Source: Algoriphagus algorifonticola
GTDB taxonomy: Bacteria > Bacteroidota > Bacteroidia > Cytophagales > Cyclobacteriaceae
Length of the DNA: 64,000 nt
Direction of reading: 5' to 3'
Assembly (NCBI RefSeq): GCF_007655305.1
Contig: NZ_VLOG01000045.1
Coordinates: 101,236-165,235 of the forward strand
In this document: positions 36,368 to 45,921 of the stretch, one piece after another
Position numbering within the stretch: position 1 is the stretch's first letter
Layout of the letters: each line of letters opens with the position of its first letter
Position numbers and translations under genes: made by a program
Notes under the pieces: generated by a model
The model's database searches: none
What the model saw: the letters and a program-made list of their open reading frames with translations, nothing else
Told to the model about the DNA's origin: nothing

Positions 36368-37909
36368 TTATTGCATTATATTATTTTTCAACAATAAAAT
36401 TGGCTTCCATTTTTTATTGGCAGGACTATACAAATCATCAAAATCAAATGTTCCTGCCAAAATATCCAAATCTCCATCTTGATCAATATCCCCCGTCGAT
36501 ACCACCAAAAGATTAGCTTTAAAATCAAGTTGAGTTGTATACGGCTTAAATTTCATTCCTCCATTATTTTGGAAATAAACCAAATCCTGCCTTGCTTCTT
36601 GGGCTTTATCTGGAAAAAATGAAATAGCAACAATATCCAAATCCCCATCTTGATCAAAATCGGCAACTTCAATGCCGCTTGCTCCATACATCGGATAAAA
36701 CCATTCTTCAGAGAATTGATAATTACCCTGATTAATAAAAATTCTTAAGCCATGATAATTTTTTAGAATTGGGGAAAGATCAGCGTTATCACCATTAACT
36801 AAAATAATATCTAATAAACCGTCCCCATTAATATCCTTCAATTTAAAATCGCTACTTCCAAAAGCCGGCTGAAATCTTAGGATCTCTTTTTCTTGGAAGT
36901 TAGCCTTTCCGTCATTTTCCCAAAGATAAATTCCCTCTTGCGCTTGAGTCATTAAGCCAATGATATCCAAGTCACCATCCTCATCGTAATCCAAAATATA
37001 GGTTTTCCTAGCGCCTGGAAGAGCCTTCAAAATTATTTCTCTTTGCTCATTTCCTTCAGATATATAAGCACTCAACTTTCCCAGATGATCTCCAAACTGA
37101 GCAATTACTTGATCTTCTTTGCCATCTGCATTTAGATCTCCAAAACTAATGTGAACAGGCCTGATCAACTGTTGATGAAGATCTTCAGAGGTCCAGTTTT
37201 GACTAGATTTCTTGAATTTCTTGAAAGTTCCAAGTGAATCATTGGCAGGATCCATTAAACCCATGGATAAAAGTTCAAAACTCTCATTTCCTTCTGATTT
37301 AATAAATACTGGAGCAACAGGTGTATCAATCGAATCAAGAATAAGTGGTCCTTTACTTAAATCTAATTTGAAAAGTTTTTTAAATCGATGGCCAAGCCAA
37401 ATATTGCCAGACGGGGCTACTTTAGTCATAGTAGCGAGATTAGAAAATACAAAATCAAACTCAGGCAATGATTCTTCAAATCCAGGTATTCCTTTTTGAG
37501 GTATTTCCTTTTTTGGTTGAGGCAAAGGCGATTCTGGAGCCTTTTTCAAGTAGTACTCCTTCAATTTATCCCAATCCTTTTCTTTGATTAGCGGTATTTT
37601 GGAATAAATACCCTCAGGAACTCCCTTGTCCTGAGGTAAAGTAACCCCAAAGTCTTCTTCCAAATAAAGTCCCATCCGCCGTCTCATATCCGGAAGCACG
37701 CTGTTTTCCCAGGTAGCTTTATCCAATACCTCTGGGTCAGGTTTTAGATGGCAATTGCCGCAATAGACATCAGCAAGTTGCTTTCCATCCAACTTTAAGT
37801 CCATTTGAGAAAGCTGATAAAGAGTTGGAATTGGTTGCTTTCGCTCTGAAATAGGGTTGCAGGATGAACCTATAGCGATTAATGCAAAAAGAAGTAGGGA
37901 AATCCTCAT
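36368..37909 (-). CDS. FG-GAP/VCBS-repeat lipoprotein with one CxxCH heme motif
   Basis: 513 residues. Lipobox with C17 (IAIGSSC). One heme c motif, C50-G-N-C53-H54 in DVYCGNCHLKPDPE, followed by a short region like a mini cytochrome. Then FG-GAP/VCBS Ca2+-binding repeats: DLNADGKEDQVI, DYDEDGDLDIIG, DINGDGLLDIIL, DFDQDGDLDIVA and DIDQDGDLDILA, forming a beta-propeller. It is surface or periplasm exposed. Start overlaps the cutC stop by four bases (ATGA), so it belongs to the glycosylasparaginase-cutC operon. Whether heme is bound and has an electron partner is unknown. Confidence 0.88.
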   Translation of the reverse strand: MRISLLLFALIAIGSSCNPISERKQPIPTLYQLSQMDLKLDGKQLADVYCGNCHLKPDPEVLDKATWENSVLPDMRRRMGLYLEEDFGVTLPQDKGVPEGIYSKIPLIKEKDWDKLKEYYLKKAPESPLPQPKKEIPQKGIPGFEESLPEFDFVFSNLATMTKVAPSGNIWLGHRFKKLFKLDLSKGPLILDSIDTPVAPVFIKSEGNESFELLSMGLMDPANDSLGTFKKFKKSSQNWTSEDLHQQLIRPVHISFGDLNADGKEDQVIAQFGDHLGKLSAYISEGNEQREIILKALPGARKTYILDYDEDGDLDIIGLMTQAQEGIYLWENDGKANFQEKEILRFQPAFGSSDFKLKDINGDGLLDIILVNGDNADLSPILKNYHGLRIFINQGNYQFSEEWFYPMYGASGIEVADFDQDGDLDIVAISFFPDKAQEARQDLVYFQNNGGMKFKPYTTQLDFKANLLVVSTGDIDQDGDLDILAGTFDFDDLYSPANKKWKPILLLKNNIMQ

Positions 37910-38649
37910 AAGCCAAATGCTTTCAAGAAATTCTGAACTTTAGCAGCGTCAATTCCTAAATGCTCGAAGAATGAATTTTCGTCAGGAGAAAACTTTATTT
38001 CTGAGTTTGTAAACTGATTTTCGGATTTCAATTTAACCTTACATGAAGCATGAATTTCCTTGAAATTTTCAAAAGATTGAAGCTCTTTCACATGTGCTGG
38101 TTCTGAGCCTCCCCCTGGCATTATGATGATTCGATTTTCAGCCTTTTCCAATAATTGCTTAATCATCTCTAAGCCCTCTGAAACAGAGTTTTTTGCCCCT
38201 GAGGTGAGAATTCTGGTAAATCCACAATCTACTACATCCTCCAGGCTTTCTAAGAGGTTTCTGCTGACATCAATCGCTCTATGAAACGTACAGGGTTTAC
38301 CAGCTGCTGATTTCAAAAGCGCTTTACATGCTACTTTATCAACTTCCCCGTTTGGTTTAAGTGCTCCAAAAACAAACCCATCTGCGCCTATTTCTCCTAA
38401 TAGTTGAATATCTCTCTTCATCACCTCCAACTCTCCTTTGCTATAACAAAAATCCCCACCTCTTGGTCGAATCATTACAAAAATCGGAATCTGAACCTTT
38501 TCTTTTAAGACCTTCAACATACCGGCCGAAGGAGTCTCCCCTCCCTCCAAGAAGCTTCCACATAACTCTAATCTATGAACTCCAAAATCAGCTGCATCCA
38601 ATGCCGAGTTCAAATTGAAAACGGGCGCTTCTAAAATATACTGATTCAT
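37906..38649 (-). CDS. cutC: CutC family protein
   Basis: 247 residues from ATG 38647-38649. An upstream in-frame ATG would overlap the previous gene. NSALDAADFGVHRLELCGSFLEGGETPSAGML, FVMIRPRGGDFCYS, GADGFVFGALKPNGEVD, CTFHRAIDVS and RILTSGAKNSVSEG are conserved CutC blocks of a TIM barrel. The copper-homeostasis name comes from E. coli and is disputed; the fold and its neighbours here suggest a catabolic or sugar-related role. One base separates it from the asparaginase stop, and it overlaps the next gene, so three genes are tightly coupled. Confidence 0.94.
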   Translation of the reverse strand: MNQYILEAPVFNLNSALDAADFGVHRLELCGSFLEGGETPSAGMLKVLKEKVQIPIFVMIRPRGGDFCYSKGELEVMKRDIQLLGEIGADGFVFGALKPNGEVDKVACKALLKSAAGKPCTFHRAIDVSRNLLESLEDVVDCGFTRILTSGAKNSVSEGLEMIKQLLEKAENRIIIMPGGGSEPAHVKELQSFENFKEIHASCKVKLKSENQFTNSEIKFSPDENSFFEHLGIDAAKVQNFLKAFGL

Positions 38650-38650
38650 A

Positions 38651-39631
38651 CTAGTAATGACTTTTTGAGTCAATCAAGATATTTTCTTGAGTAGTTCCCT
38701 TGGCAAAATTGAAGCCTGGATGAACTGCAAATGCTCCGATCTGCCCTTCCTTATTGATGGCAAGAAACCCGGCCTGAATATCCTTGATGTCCTTTTTGTT
38801 TTTGGCAATCAATCTTCTGACAGCTTCCTCACAAGCTTCTTGAGGAGTTCTTCCCTGCCGCATCAGCTCCACAATCAGAAAACTCCCACAAATTCTGATA
38901 ATCGATTCTCCTAATCCTGTAGCAGTAGCTGCACCCACTTCATCGTCTACATAAAGTCCTGCTCCAATAATCGGACTATCCCCCACTCTGCCATGCATTT
39001 TATAAGCCAATCCACTGGTTGTGCAACTTCCCGCAAGCTTACCTGAGGCATCCATACCTATCATTCCTATGGTATCGTGATTTTCTATATTGATCACCGG
39101 TTTGTATTGGCTAGTCTTTTTCCACTCCTCATAGGCTTTTGCGGCTTTGGGACTTAAAATCTCTTCTTCTATGGGGAAACCTTCAGCAATAGCAAACTGC
39201 TTGGCACCCTCACCAGCCAACATTACATGTGGCGTCTTTTCCATCACTGCTCTAGCCAAACTAATCGGATGCTTAACCTGCCGTACAAAGGCCACAGAAC
39301 CACAAGAACCGTCACCTTTCATGATGGAAGCATCCAAGGTGGTGATTCCTTCTCTATCCGGCAAACCCTGAAGTCCAACTGATAAATTTTCCAAATCCAG
39401 TTCTGTGTCTTTTACTCCAGCTTCTACCGCGTCTACTATGCTCCCAGACTCTTGAAGTTTCTTCAAAGCGGCCTCATTGGCAGGCAAGCCATGATTCCAA
39501 GTTGACAAAATCAAAGGCTTCTCTCCATTTACTAATCCTTGTTTTTTTTGAGTAAAGGCTTGAGAAACTCCAGGTATAAAAATGGCAGAACCTAAAAGGG
39601 ATTGCTTGATAAATTTTCTTCTTTGGGACAT
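38651..39631 (-). CDS. N4-(beta-N-acetylglucosaminyl)-L-asparaginase (glycosylasparaginase), Tat-exported
   Basis: 326 residues. A twin-arginine signal (SQRRKFIKQSLLGSAIFIPG) predicts folded export. Ntn-hydrolase family 2: the autocleavage site and nucleophile T187 lie in NIENHDTIGMIGMD. GSCGSVAFVRQVKHPISLARAVM and HGRVGDSPIIGAGLYVDDEVGAATATGLGE are typical. Relatives cut the GlcNAc-Asn bond of N-linked glycopeptides; plain isoaspartyl peptidase activity is the alternative. First gene of the operon with cutC and the heme/FG-GAP gene; the creatininase-family gene is divergent, 84 bases away. Confidence 0.92.
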   Translation of the reverse strand: MSQRRKFIKQSLLGSAIFIPGVSQAFTQKKQGLVNGEKPLILSTWNHGLPANEAALKKLQESGSIVDAVEAGVKDTELDLENLSVGLQGLPDREGITTLDASIMKGDGSCGSVAFVRQVKHPISLARAVMEKTPHVMLAGEGAKQFAIAEGFPIEEEILSPKAAKAYEEWKKTSQYKPVINIENHDTIGMIGMDASGKLAGSCTTSGLAYKMHGRVGDSPIIGAGLYVDDEVGAATATGLGESIIRICGSFLIVELMRQGRTPQEACEEAVRRLIAKNKKDIKDIQAGFLAINKEGQIGAFAVHPGFNFAKGTTQENILIDSKSHY

Positions 39632-39715
39632 TAGGCTTAATTTAGGTTTTAGGGTTTAAAATCCATTTCAAATCCCTAAATAAGCCTTTTTTCGCACAAA
39701 TCCTTATAAAATTCC

Positions 39716-40477
39716 ATGAGACCCTATATCCTAAAAGAAGCAAATTGGAAAGCTCTAAAGACACATCGATTTGACCTTGCTGTTCTCCCTTGGGGAGCCA
39801 CCGAGGCTCATAATTACCATATGCCTTATGGCACAGATGTGTACGAAGCAGATGCAATAGGCGAAGAAGCAGGAAAAAAAGCTTGGGAAAAAGGTGGCAA
39901 CGTAGTGATCCTCCCCACCATTCCATTTGGGGTCAATACAGGTCAGTCTGATATTTATTTGGACATGAATCTAAATCCAAGCACTCAGTTTGCCATTTTG
40001 AAGGATTTGATTGAAGTATTGAATCGACAAGGCACAAAAAAACTCCTAATTCTCAACAGCCATGGAGGGAATGATTTTAAAACTGCCCTTCGGGAACTCG
40101 GTCTCCAATACCCAGACATGATGCTCTTTACCTGCAATTGGTTTCAGGCTTTGGATAAAACCCAATACTTCGAAGAAAGTGGGGATCATGCGGACGAAAT
40201 GGAAACGGCCTTGATTATGCATTTGCATCCTGAATTGGTTTTACCTCTCGAAGAGGCGGGAGATGGAAAAGAAAAGAAATCCGTAATAGCAGGGGTCAGA
40301 GAAAAATGGGCTTGGGCAGAAAGAAAATGGTCGCAGGTATCTGAGGATACTGGCATTGGAAATCCCAAAAAAGCCTCCCCTGAAAAGGGAAGGCGTTATT
40401 TTGAGGACGTTACAGACAAAGTCGCAGAGTTGATTTTGGATATTTGCTCTGTCAACTCTAATGAACTCTATCGCTGA
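39716..40477 (+). CDS. creatininase family amidohydrolase
   Basis: 253 residues. Metal ligands of the family are visible: E30, H32 and H35 in GATEAHNYHMPYGTD with D41, and H116 in ILNSHGGNDFK, then a Glu in HADEMETALIMHLHPE. The family includes creatinine amidohydrolase and MftE-like and FAPy-deformylase-like enzymes, all two-metal cyclic or linear amide hydrolases. Substrate not predictable. No signal peptide, so cytoplasmic. It is divergent from the glycosylasparaginase gene and converges with zero spacing on the CRTAC1-type gene. Confidence 0.9.
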   Translation: MRPYILKEANWKALKTHRFDLAVLPWGATEAHNYHMPYGTDVYEADAIGEEAGKKAWEKGGNVVILPTIPFGVNTGQSDIYLDMNLNPSTQFAILKDLIEVLNRQGTKKLLILNSHGGNDFKTALRELGLQYPDMMLFTCNWFQALDKTQYFEESGDHADEMETALIMHLHPELVLPLEEAGDGKEKKSVIAGVREKWAWAERKWSQVSEDTGIGNPKKASPEKGRRYFEDVTDKVAELILDICSVNSNELYR

Positions 40478-43400
40478 TTAATCTAACACAGATAAGTCAA
40501 AGTCTTTTATCGCACCACTATAGTCGACTATCTTAAGAGATTTAAGGCCTTTAGGAAGCATTATTTCTCTGGAGGATTGGGATAAAAAACCCGACCCATA
40601 GTTTACTTCTAGGCGTTGGGTTTTCCCATTTTCAAGTTCAACCAAAATAGCAGATACTTCCTGACTAGGCTCAATAGACTGGGATTCCTGATTTTTCCCA
40701 CGAAACACCTTTAATTCTCCTCTATTTTGAGAAGCAATATATAGTGGACTTCCATTTACGGAGCTTAGTTTGACCAATGCTTTAGCATCTCCCGGCACTA
40801 TAAATCCACTCTTATCTGACTTGGCAGGAGTAAAACCACCTTTACCATCTCCCAATAATACCAAGCCGTTCAGGGCATCCAATCTTCCAATAAAGATTTC
40901 ATTCCCATAATCATTTCCGACCAGGAGTATATCTAAGAAACCATCTTGATTTACATCTTCCGCAAGAATACCATTTACAGGAGCTAGTTGAGCTAAACTT
41001 GGCAATTCATGAATTTTAAACTTTCCATTACCTAGATTTTCCACATAAGAGGATCGATCATAATTTCCTGTCAAAATCAAGGCATCTTTTCTTTCCTCTT
41101 CAGAAAAAAGAGTTTGCTCAGTACTTAAAGCATATAGCTTATATCGCTCAAATTTCCTTCTGAAAAGAGTGCTTTGTCCGTACAGATCATCCCAAAAATG
41201 ACTTGGGAAAGATTCATATGATCCTTGCCTATTTTTATACCAAGCAAAAGTTACAGGATCTACACTTCCATTGTTATCAAAGTCTTTGGCATAGATTTTC
41301 ACCGGCCTTTCGAAGGTTGGATGAAAATGATTATTTGCTCCAAGATTCCCCACCACGAAATCCATATCTCCATCTTGGTCAAAATCACCTGACTGAATGG
41401 AATTCCACCACCCTAGATGATTTTCCAATCCCGTTTCAACTTTTTTAAGTTGGGATCCATCATTTTTAAACAATGTAATCGGCATCAATTCACCTACTAC
41501 TATCAAATCCATCAACCCATCACTATCCACATCCGACCAGATTGCATCTGTAACCATTCCTACAGTCCTTAATTCCGGTGCAATTTGATCAGTCACATCT
41601 TCCAAAATTCCCTGATTATTCTGCAAGAGATAACTATTCTCAGGATAAGGATATTGTGCAATGGGAGTTCGGCCACCAACGAAAAGATCAATAAACCCAT
41701 CCTGATTAAAATCTGCAGCTCTGACTGTGCTACCACTTGCTTTAATCGCGTTGAAATTCTTGTCTATGGAGAAATTGCCAGCACCATCGTTGAGATAGAC
41801 CCTATCCGTGTATTCTGCAGAATTGTTTGGAAATTCGTTACTACCACTGACGAGGTATAAATCTAAATCTCCATCATTATCCAGGTCTACCAATAAAACC
41901 CCCATTTCTTCGAAATTTGGATTTTCTCCCGGTAATAAATCTCTTTGAGAGAAAGTGCCATTTGCACTCTGTAGGAATACTTGAGGATGGAATCCGGAGG
42001 AAGAACCAATAATCAAATCTTCCATTAAGTCCCCATTGATATCCCCTACAGCCAATGCAGGTCCATATTGAGTTAACTTGTGAGGAAGAGTTCTCTGGAC
42101 ATTGAAATCTATTTTATCACTTTCTTGATGAACATAAACAAGACCAAGGTTTTCAGAAACCTCTTCAAATAAGGGGTCTTCCCCACCTCCTTTAAGTATA
42201 GCCAATTGATTAGGGCCTTGAATTGCAGTTTTGTATGAAACTTCAACTTTGGAATTTACCTCAGGAGATGACAGTTCATTTACTTTTCCATCAGGCCAAA
42301 GAACCTTGAGGCTTGTGATAGTTTGGGCTGCAGGAATTCCAAAATGTAAAACCTCCTCGATGGAAGACATATAGCCCCTAATAACTTGTTGCTCTTGGAA
42401 AAGCTGATTGCCATCCGATAAGCTAACAATGACCTTACTGCCTAATCCTTGAGAGTTTTGAACAGACCCCTGAAGTTTGACTCTGAGAAACCCTCCTTTT
42501 TCTTTTCTTTCATTCAGCTTGTTTTCAAAAACAAAAGCAGGGTCATTGATATTATTGACCACATAATCCAAGTCCCCATCTAGATCTAAGTCTACCAATG
42601 CTGCTCCATTGGAAAAAGATGGTTTGTCCAAACCCCATTCCCTGCCAGAATCATTGAAAGTCAGATCTCCTTGGTTTTTAAAAGCATAGTTAGGGATTTT
42701 AACAATCGGAATTGAATCCAGAAGTTGCCGGACGGTAGCAATACTCCCTACGTCAGCCCTATAATTTGCAAAATCCTTATCCGTGATGTCCCTTGGAAAA
42801 CCGTTAGTAACCAATAAATCTCTTTGTCCATCATTATCTACATCTCCAAATAAAGGAGACCAAGACCAGTCTGTTTGATATATTCCCGCATACATCCCAA
42901 TTTCACTAAATGGGGCTTTTTCTCCATTATTGAGATGAAGCATATTTCGCACATGCTGATATTCATAGCCCCACTGCTCATTACTGATATATACCTGATA
43001 AGAGTTTTTACCTATGGTGGTTTTCTTCCTGTAATTATCCTCTCCCAGCATGTCTAAGGTGATCAAGTCAGGTTTGAGATCATTATTAAAATCTGCAATA
43101 TCTGATCCCATTGAAAACTGGCTTTGATGCTTTAGCTTTTTTGAAGATTGGTTTGAAAAAGTACCGTCCTGATTATTGATATATAGTATATCATTAGTCA
43201 CATAATCATTCGAAACATGAATGTCCGGCCAGCCATCATTATTGAGGTCTGCGATTAAAAGTCCTAAACCGAAACCTTCAATGGTGATACCAGCTTCAAG
43301 AGTAACATCGGTAAAGGTTCCATCTCCGTTATTTCTATAAAATGCATCGTTGTTGATAGCCGAACCGTCAGTAATTTTTTCTCTATAGTTGGAAGGAATG

Positions 43401-43996
43401 ATTTTACTTTGCTCATTATTCAAGACATATAAGTCCAAATCCCCATCCAAGTCATAGTCGATGAAGGCAGCTCCCATCCCGTTGCCTGCATCTGCAATTC
43501 CATAGTTTTCGGCCATCTCCTTGAAAGTAATTTGCCCATCCGCATTTTTTCCCTGGTTGACAAAAAGCAAGTTGTTCCGCTCTCCGGGACCAGTTTTCAT
43601 GGCAGAAACTACATAGATATCCATCCACCCGTCACCATTGATATCTACTACTGCAGAGCCTGTACACCAAAAGTCTGCTGCTTCAATCCCCGCCAAAGCA
43701 GATGCGTCTTCAAACTTGAAATCTCCTTGATTGAGGTATAATTTATTGGAAACCTGATTTCCTGTAAAAAATAAATCGGGGTATCCATTTTGATCAAAAT
43801 CCGCAACTGCTACACCTCCACCATTGAAAATATATTCGTCTGTTAATATGTTGAAGGAATCGGTTTCTATAATCTCATTATTAAATGAAATTCCGGTTGA
43901 TTCAGGTGATTTTAATTCAAATAAGGTATCGGACTTTTTGCAGGAAAGGAGTAAAATTCCTGCAAACAAAGCCAAATAAAAGGATAGGTTTTTCAT
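40478..43996 (-). CDS. CRTAC1-type FG-GAP/VCBS repeat lipoprotein with ASPIC/UnbV domain
   Basis: 1172 residues. Lipobox C19 (GILLLSC). At least a dozen Ca2+-binding FG-GAP units, e.g. DFDQNGYPDLFF, DINGDGWMDIYV, DYDLDGDLDLYV, DLDLDGDLDYVV, DLDNDGDLDLYL and DVNQDGFLDILL, build two propellers. Between them, at about 520-590, is an ASPIC/UnbV segment with SQGLGSKVIVSLSDG and LHFGIPAAQTITSLKVLWPDG. Such proteins often sit beside SusC/SusD and are thought to bind ligand at the cell surface. It is downstream of susD on the same strand, separated by a terminator. Confidence 0.93.
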   Translation of the reverse strand: MKNLSFYLALFAGILLLSCKKSDTLFELKSPESTGISFNNEIIETDSFNILTDEYIFNGGGVAVADFDQNGYPDLFFTGNQVSNKLYLNQGDFKFEDASALAGIEAADFWCTGSAVVDINGDGWMDIYVVSAMKTGPGERNNLLFVNQGKNADGQITFKEMAENYGIADAGNGMGAAFIDYDLDGDLDLYVLNNEQSKIIPSNYREKITDGSAINNDAFYRNNGDGTFTDVTLEAGITIEGFGLGLLIADLNNDGWPDIHVSNDYVTNDILYINNQDGTFSNQSSKKLKHQSQFSMGSDIADFNNDLKPDLITLDMLGEDNYRKKTTIGKNSYQVYISNEQWGYEYQHVRNMLHLNNGEKAPFSEIGMYAGIYQTDWSWSPLFGDVDNDGQRDLLVTNGFPRDITDKDFANYRADVGSIATVRQLLDSIPIVKIPNYAFKNQGDLTFNDSGREWGLDKPSFSNGAALVDLDLDGDLDYVVNNINDPAFVFENKLNERKEKGGFLRVKLQGSVQNSQGLGSKVIVSLSDGNQLFQEQQVIRGYMSSIEEVLHFGIPAAQTITSLKVLWPDGKVNELSSPEVNSKVEVSYKTAIQGPNQLAILKGGGEDPLFEEVSENLGLVYVHQESDKIDFNVQRTLPHKLTQYGPALAVGDINGDLMEDLIIGSSSGFHPQVFLQSANGTFSQRDLLPGENPNFEEMGVLLVDLDNDGDLDLYLVSGSNEFPNNSAEYTDRVYLNDGAGNFSIDKNFNAIKASGSTVRAADFNQDGFIDLFVGGRTPIAQYPYPENSYLLQNNQGILEDVTDQIAPELRTVGMVTDAIWSDVDSDGLMDLIVVGELMPITLFKNDGSQLKKVETGLENHLGWWNSIQSGDFDQDGDMDFVVGNLGANNHFHPTFERPVKIYAKDFDNNGSVDPVTFAWYKNRQGSYESFPSHFWDDLYGQSTLFRRKFERYKLYALSTEQTLFSEEERKDALILTGNYDRSSYVENLGNGKFKIHELPSLAQLAPVNGILAEDVNQDGFLDILLVGNDYGNEIFIGRLDALNGLVLLGDGKGGFTPAKSDKSGFIVPGDAKALVKLSSVNGSPLYIASQNRGELKVFRGKNQESQSIEPSQEVSAILVELENGKTQRLEVNYGSGFLSQSSREIMLPKGLKSLKIVDYSGAIKDFDLSVLD

Positions 43997-44082
43997 AGGT
44001 AAATTGGATGAATGAGTCAGCTATGAAATTAGCATATCTCTGGAAAGTCTCGAAATAAAAAAGGGCTTTTAATAAAGAAAGG

Positions 44083-44111
44083 ACAAAAAAAAGAAGGCCC
44101 GAAGGCCTTCT
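44083..44111 (-). terminator. intrinsic terminator after susD
   Basis: AGAAGGCC (44092-44099) pairs with GGCCTTCT (44104-44111) around CGAA. On the minus strand the stem is followed by eight T. It would limit transcription from susC-susD into the CRTAC1 gene. Confidence 0.92.
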
Positions 44112-44134
44112 TAATTATTATTGTTTCCAGAAAA

Positions 44135-45868
44135 TTAGAAACCAGGGTTCTGAATAAGTATATCAGCTCCTACCAAGTCAATTTGATCTTGAGGAATTGG
44201 TACCAAACGGAATTTGTCGGTGAACTTAGCTCCACCTAGAGCTCCGGTTAGGATAGTTCCATCCAAAGCTAGGTAGAAATCAAGCTCTGCCTGAACTGTA
44301 TTCCATCTAACCAAATCATAGAATCTATGACCTTCCATACCCAACTCAAGCATACGCTCCATGCGAACAGCTCTTCTTGCAACGCTTGCGTCAGTCCAAG
44401 GAGCAGTGTAAGTAGATACTACATAATTAGCAGCCATAGTACCATCAGCTCTCATCAACTTAGAGTTCATTGCTCTTTCACGAACTCTATTAACTTTAGC
44501 TCTAGCGCTTTCCAAAGCTCCAGTTTCGATATCAGCTTCTGCGGACATCAATAACACATCAGCGAATCTGATGATCATGAAGTTGATACCAGTATATCCT
44601 GGAGTCCAAGAAGAGTTATCTTGGAAAGAACCTTGCTCAGATCTCTCATAAACATACTTTTTAGGAGAATAAGGTCCACCATTTGGTTGATTTCTAATCC
44701 AAGCAGCACCTGGATGATCTTGCCAATCCAAATAAGGAATTCCTCTTCTACCTACAGTATGGTCCAATCTTGGGTCAAGATTTCCAGAATCTGGAGTAAA
44801 TGCTTGATCAGAATTTAAGCCCATGTCAGACTTAACCCTATTTGCCGGATCATTGTATGACTTATCCAATAGAGGAAGACCATTAGCATCAGTTCTAAAT
44901 GCATTCACAAAAGTGAAAGATGGCTGGAAGAATCCGCAACAGTTACCAGGACCAGAAGGACCGGTGTTGTATGGGAAGTTCAAGTCAAACTCTGGGTTTG
45001 CATTTGCTACAGAACCAGTACCTGCTGCAGACTGATAAGCCCAAACAGACTCCTGATGGTTATCATTAGCTCCTCTGAACATGTCATCATAATAAGGAAC
45101 CAAGTCATACTTCAATCCATTAGAAGTAACACCATTTGCAATCACATCGTCGAACAAAGACTTAGCTGGAGCAAATTTTCCTTGATAAAGCAAAGCTTTA
45201 GCCATGTAAGCTTTTGCAGCCCATGAATTAACACGACCTACTTGAGCCTGGGTAGCTGGTAAATTGTCAATAGCATATTGGAAGTCTGCCTCGATAAATG
45301 GCCAAAGGTCTTTATCATTTTTCACATCTTCCAAACCACTACCATAATCCACCGTCTCGTCTACGTAAGGAGTATTATTATAATCCCTCTTCAACTCAAA
45401 GTAGTAGTGTGCTCTCAAGAACCTAGCTTGCGCACTAATCCTCTTTTTATCCGCCTCAGTTACATCTGGACCAGGATTATTCAATAGCCTTAGAACATTA
45501 TTTGCTCTAGCTATTCCTTCGTAACATACATTCCACTTTGATCCCATTTCCCCTCCTGCAGCATCATTTTCATAACGCTGGATTGGGTTAATGGTCGTGA
45601 AATCACCAGGGTCGGTACCTTTATTAGCCTCTCCCCCTCTGATACTTCCCCAAACCCAGTTGGATGGGGATCCCAAGCGGTTTCCTCGACCATTCACCTG
45701 AGAATAAGCTGCTATCAAGGAAGCTTCAATCCCCGCAAGGGAGGAAAGCTGAGCTTCCGCTAGCAAGCCTGTAGGCGCAACGTCTAGGAAATCATCGCTA
45801 CAACTCACTGCTACCATCATCATTGCTGATGATAATAGGGCTCCGATTTTTAATTTAAAATTGTTCAT
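44135..45868 (-). CDS. SusD/RagB-like nutrient-binding outer membrane lipoprotein
   Basis: 577 residues. Lipobox C23 (MMMVAVSC). SDDFLDVAPTG, the TPR-like helices with ARANNVLRLL and ARFLRAHYYFELKRDY, and NFMIIRFADVLLMSAEADIETG are SusD signatures. C-terminal region has RMLELGMEGHRFYDLVRW and FRLVPIPQDQI. It is the surface lid over the SusC channel and grips the ligand. It lies 53 bases downstream of the susC gene in the same direction. Ligand unknown. Confidence 0.96.
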   Translation of the reverse strand: MNNFKLKIGALLSSAMMMVAVSCSDDFLDVAPTGLLAEAQLSSLAGIEASLIAAYSQVNGRGNRLGSPSNWVWGSIRGGEANKGTDPGDFTTINPIQRYENDAAGGEMGSKWNVCYEGIARANNVLRLLNNPGPDVTEADKKRISAQARFLRAHYYFELKRDYNNTPYVDETVDYGSGLEDVKNDKDLWPFIEADFQYAIDNLPATQAQVGRVNSWAAKAYMAKALLYQGKFAPAKSLFDDVIANGVTSNGLKYDLVPYYDDMFRGANDNHQESVWAYQSAAGTGSVANANPEFDLNFPYNTGPSGPGNCCGFFQPSFTFVNAFRTDANGLPLLDKSYNDPANRVKSDMGLNSDQAFTPDSGNLDPRLDHTVGRRGIPYLDWQDHPGAAWIRNQPNGGPYSPKKYVYERSEQGSFQDNSSWTPGYTGINFMIIRFADVLLMSAEADIETGALESARAKVNRVRERAMNSKLMRADGTMAANYVVSTYTAPWTDASVARRAVRMERMLELGMEGHRFYDLVRWNTVQAELDFYLALDGTILTGALGGAKFTDKFRLVPIPQDQIDLVGADILIQNPGF

Positions 45869-45921
45869 TTGATTTAATCTATTATAGTTTCTATAACTCG
45901 ATTCGCTTTGTTGTATTTAGC

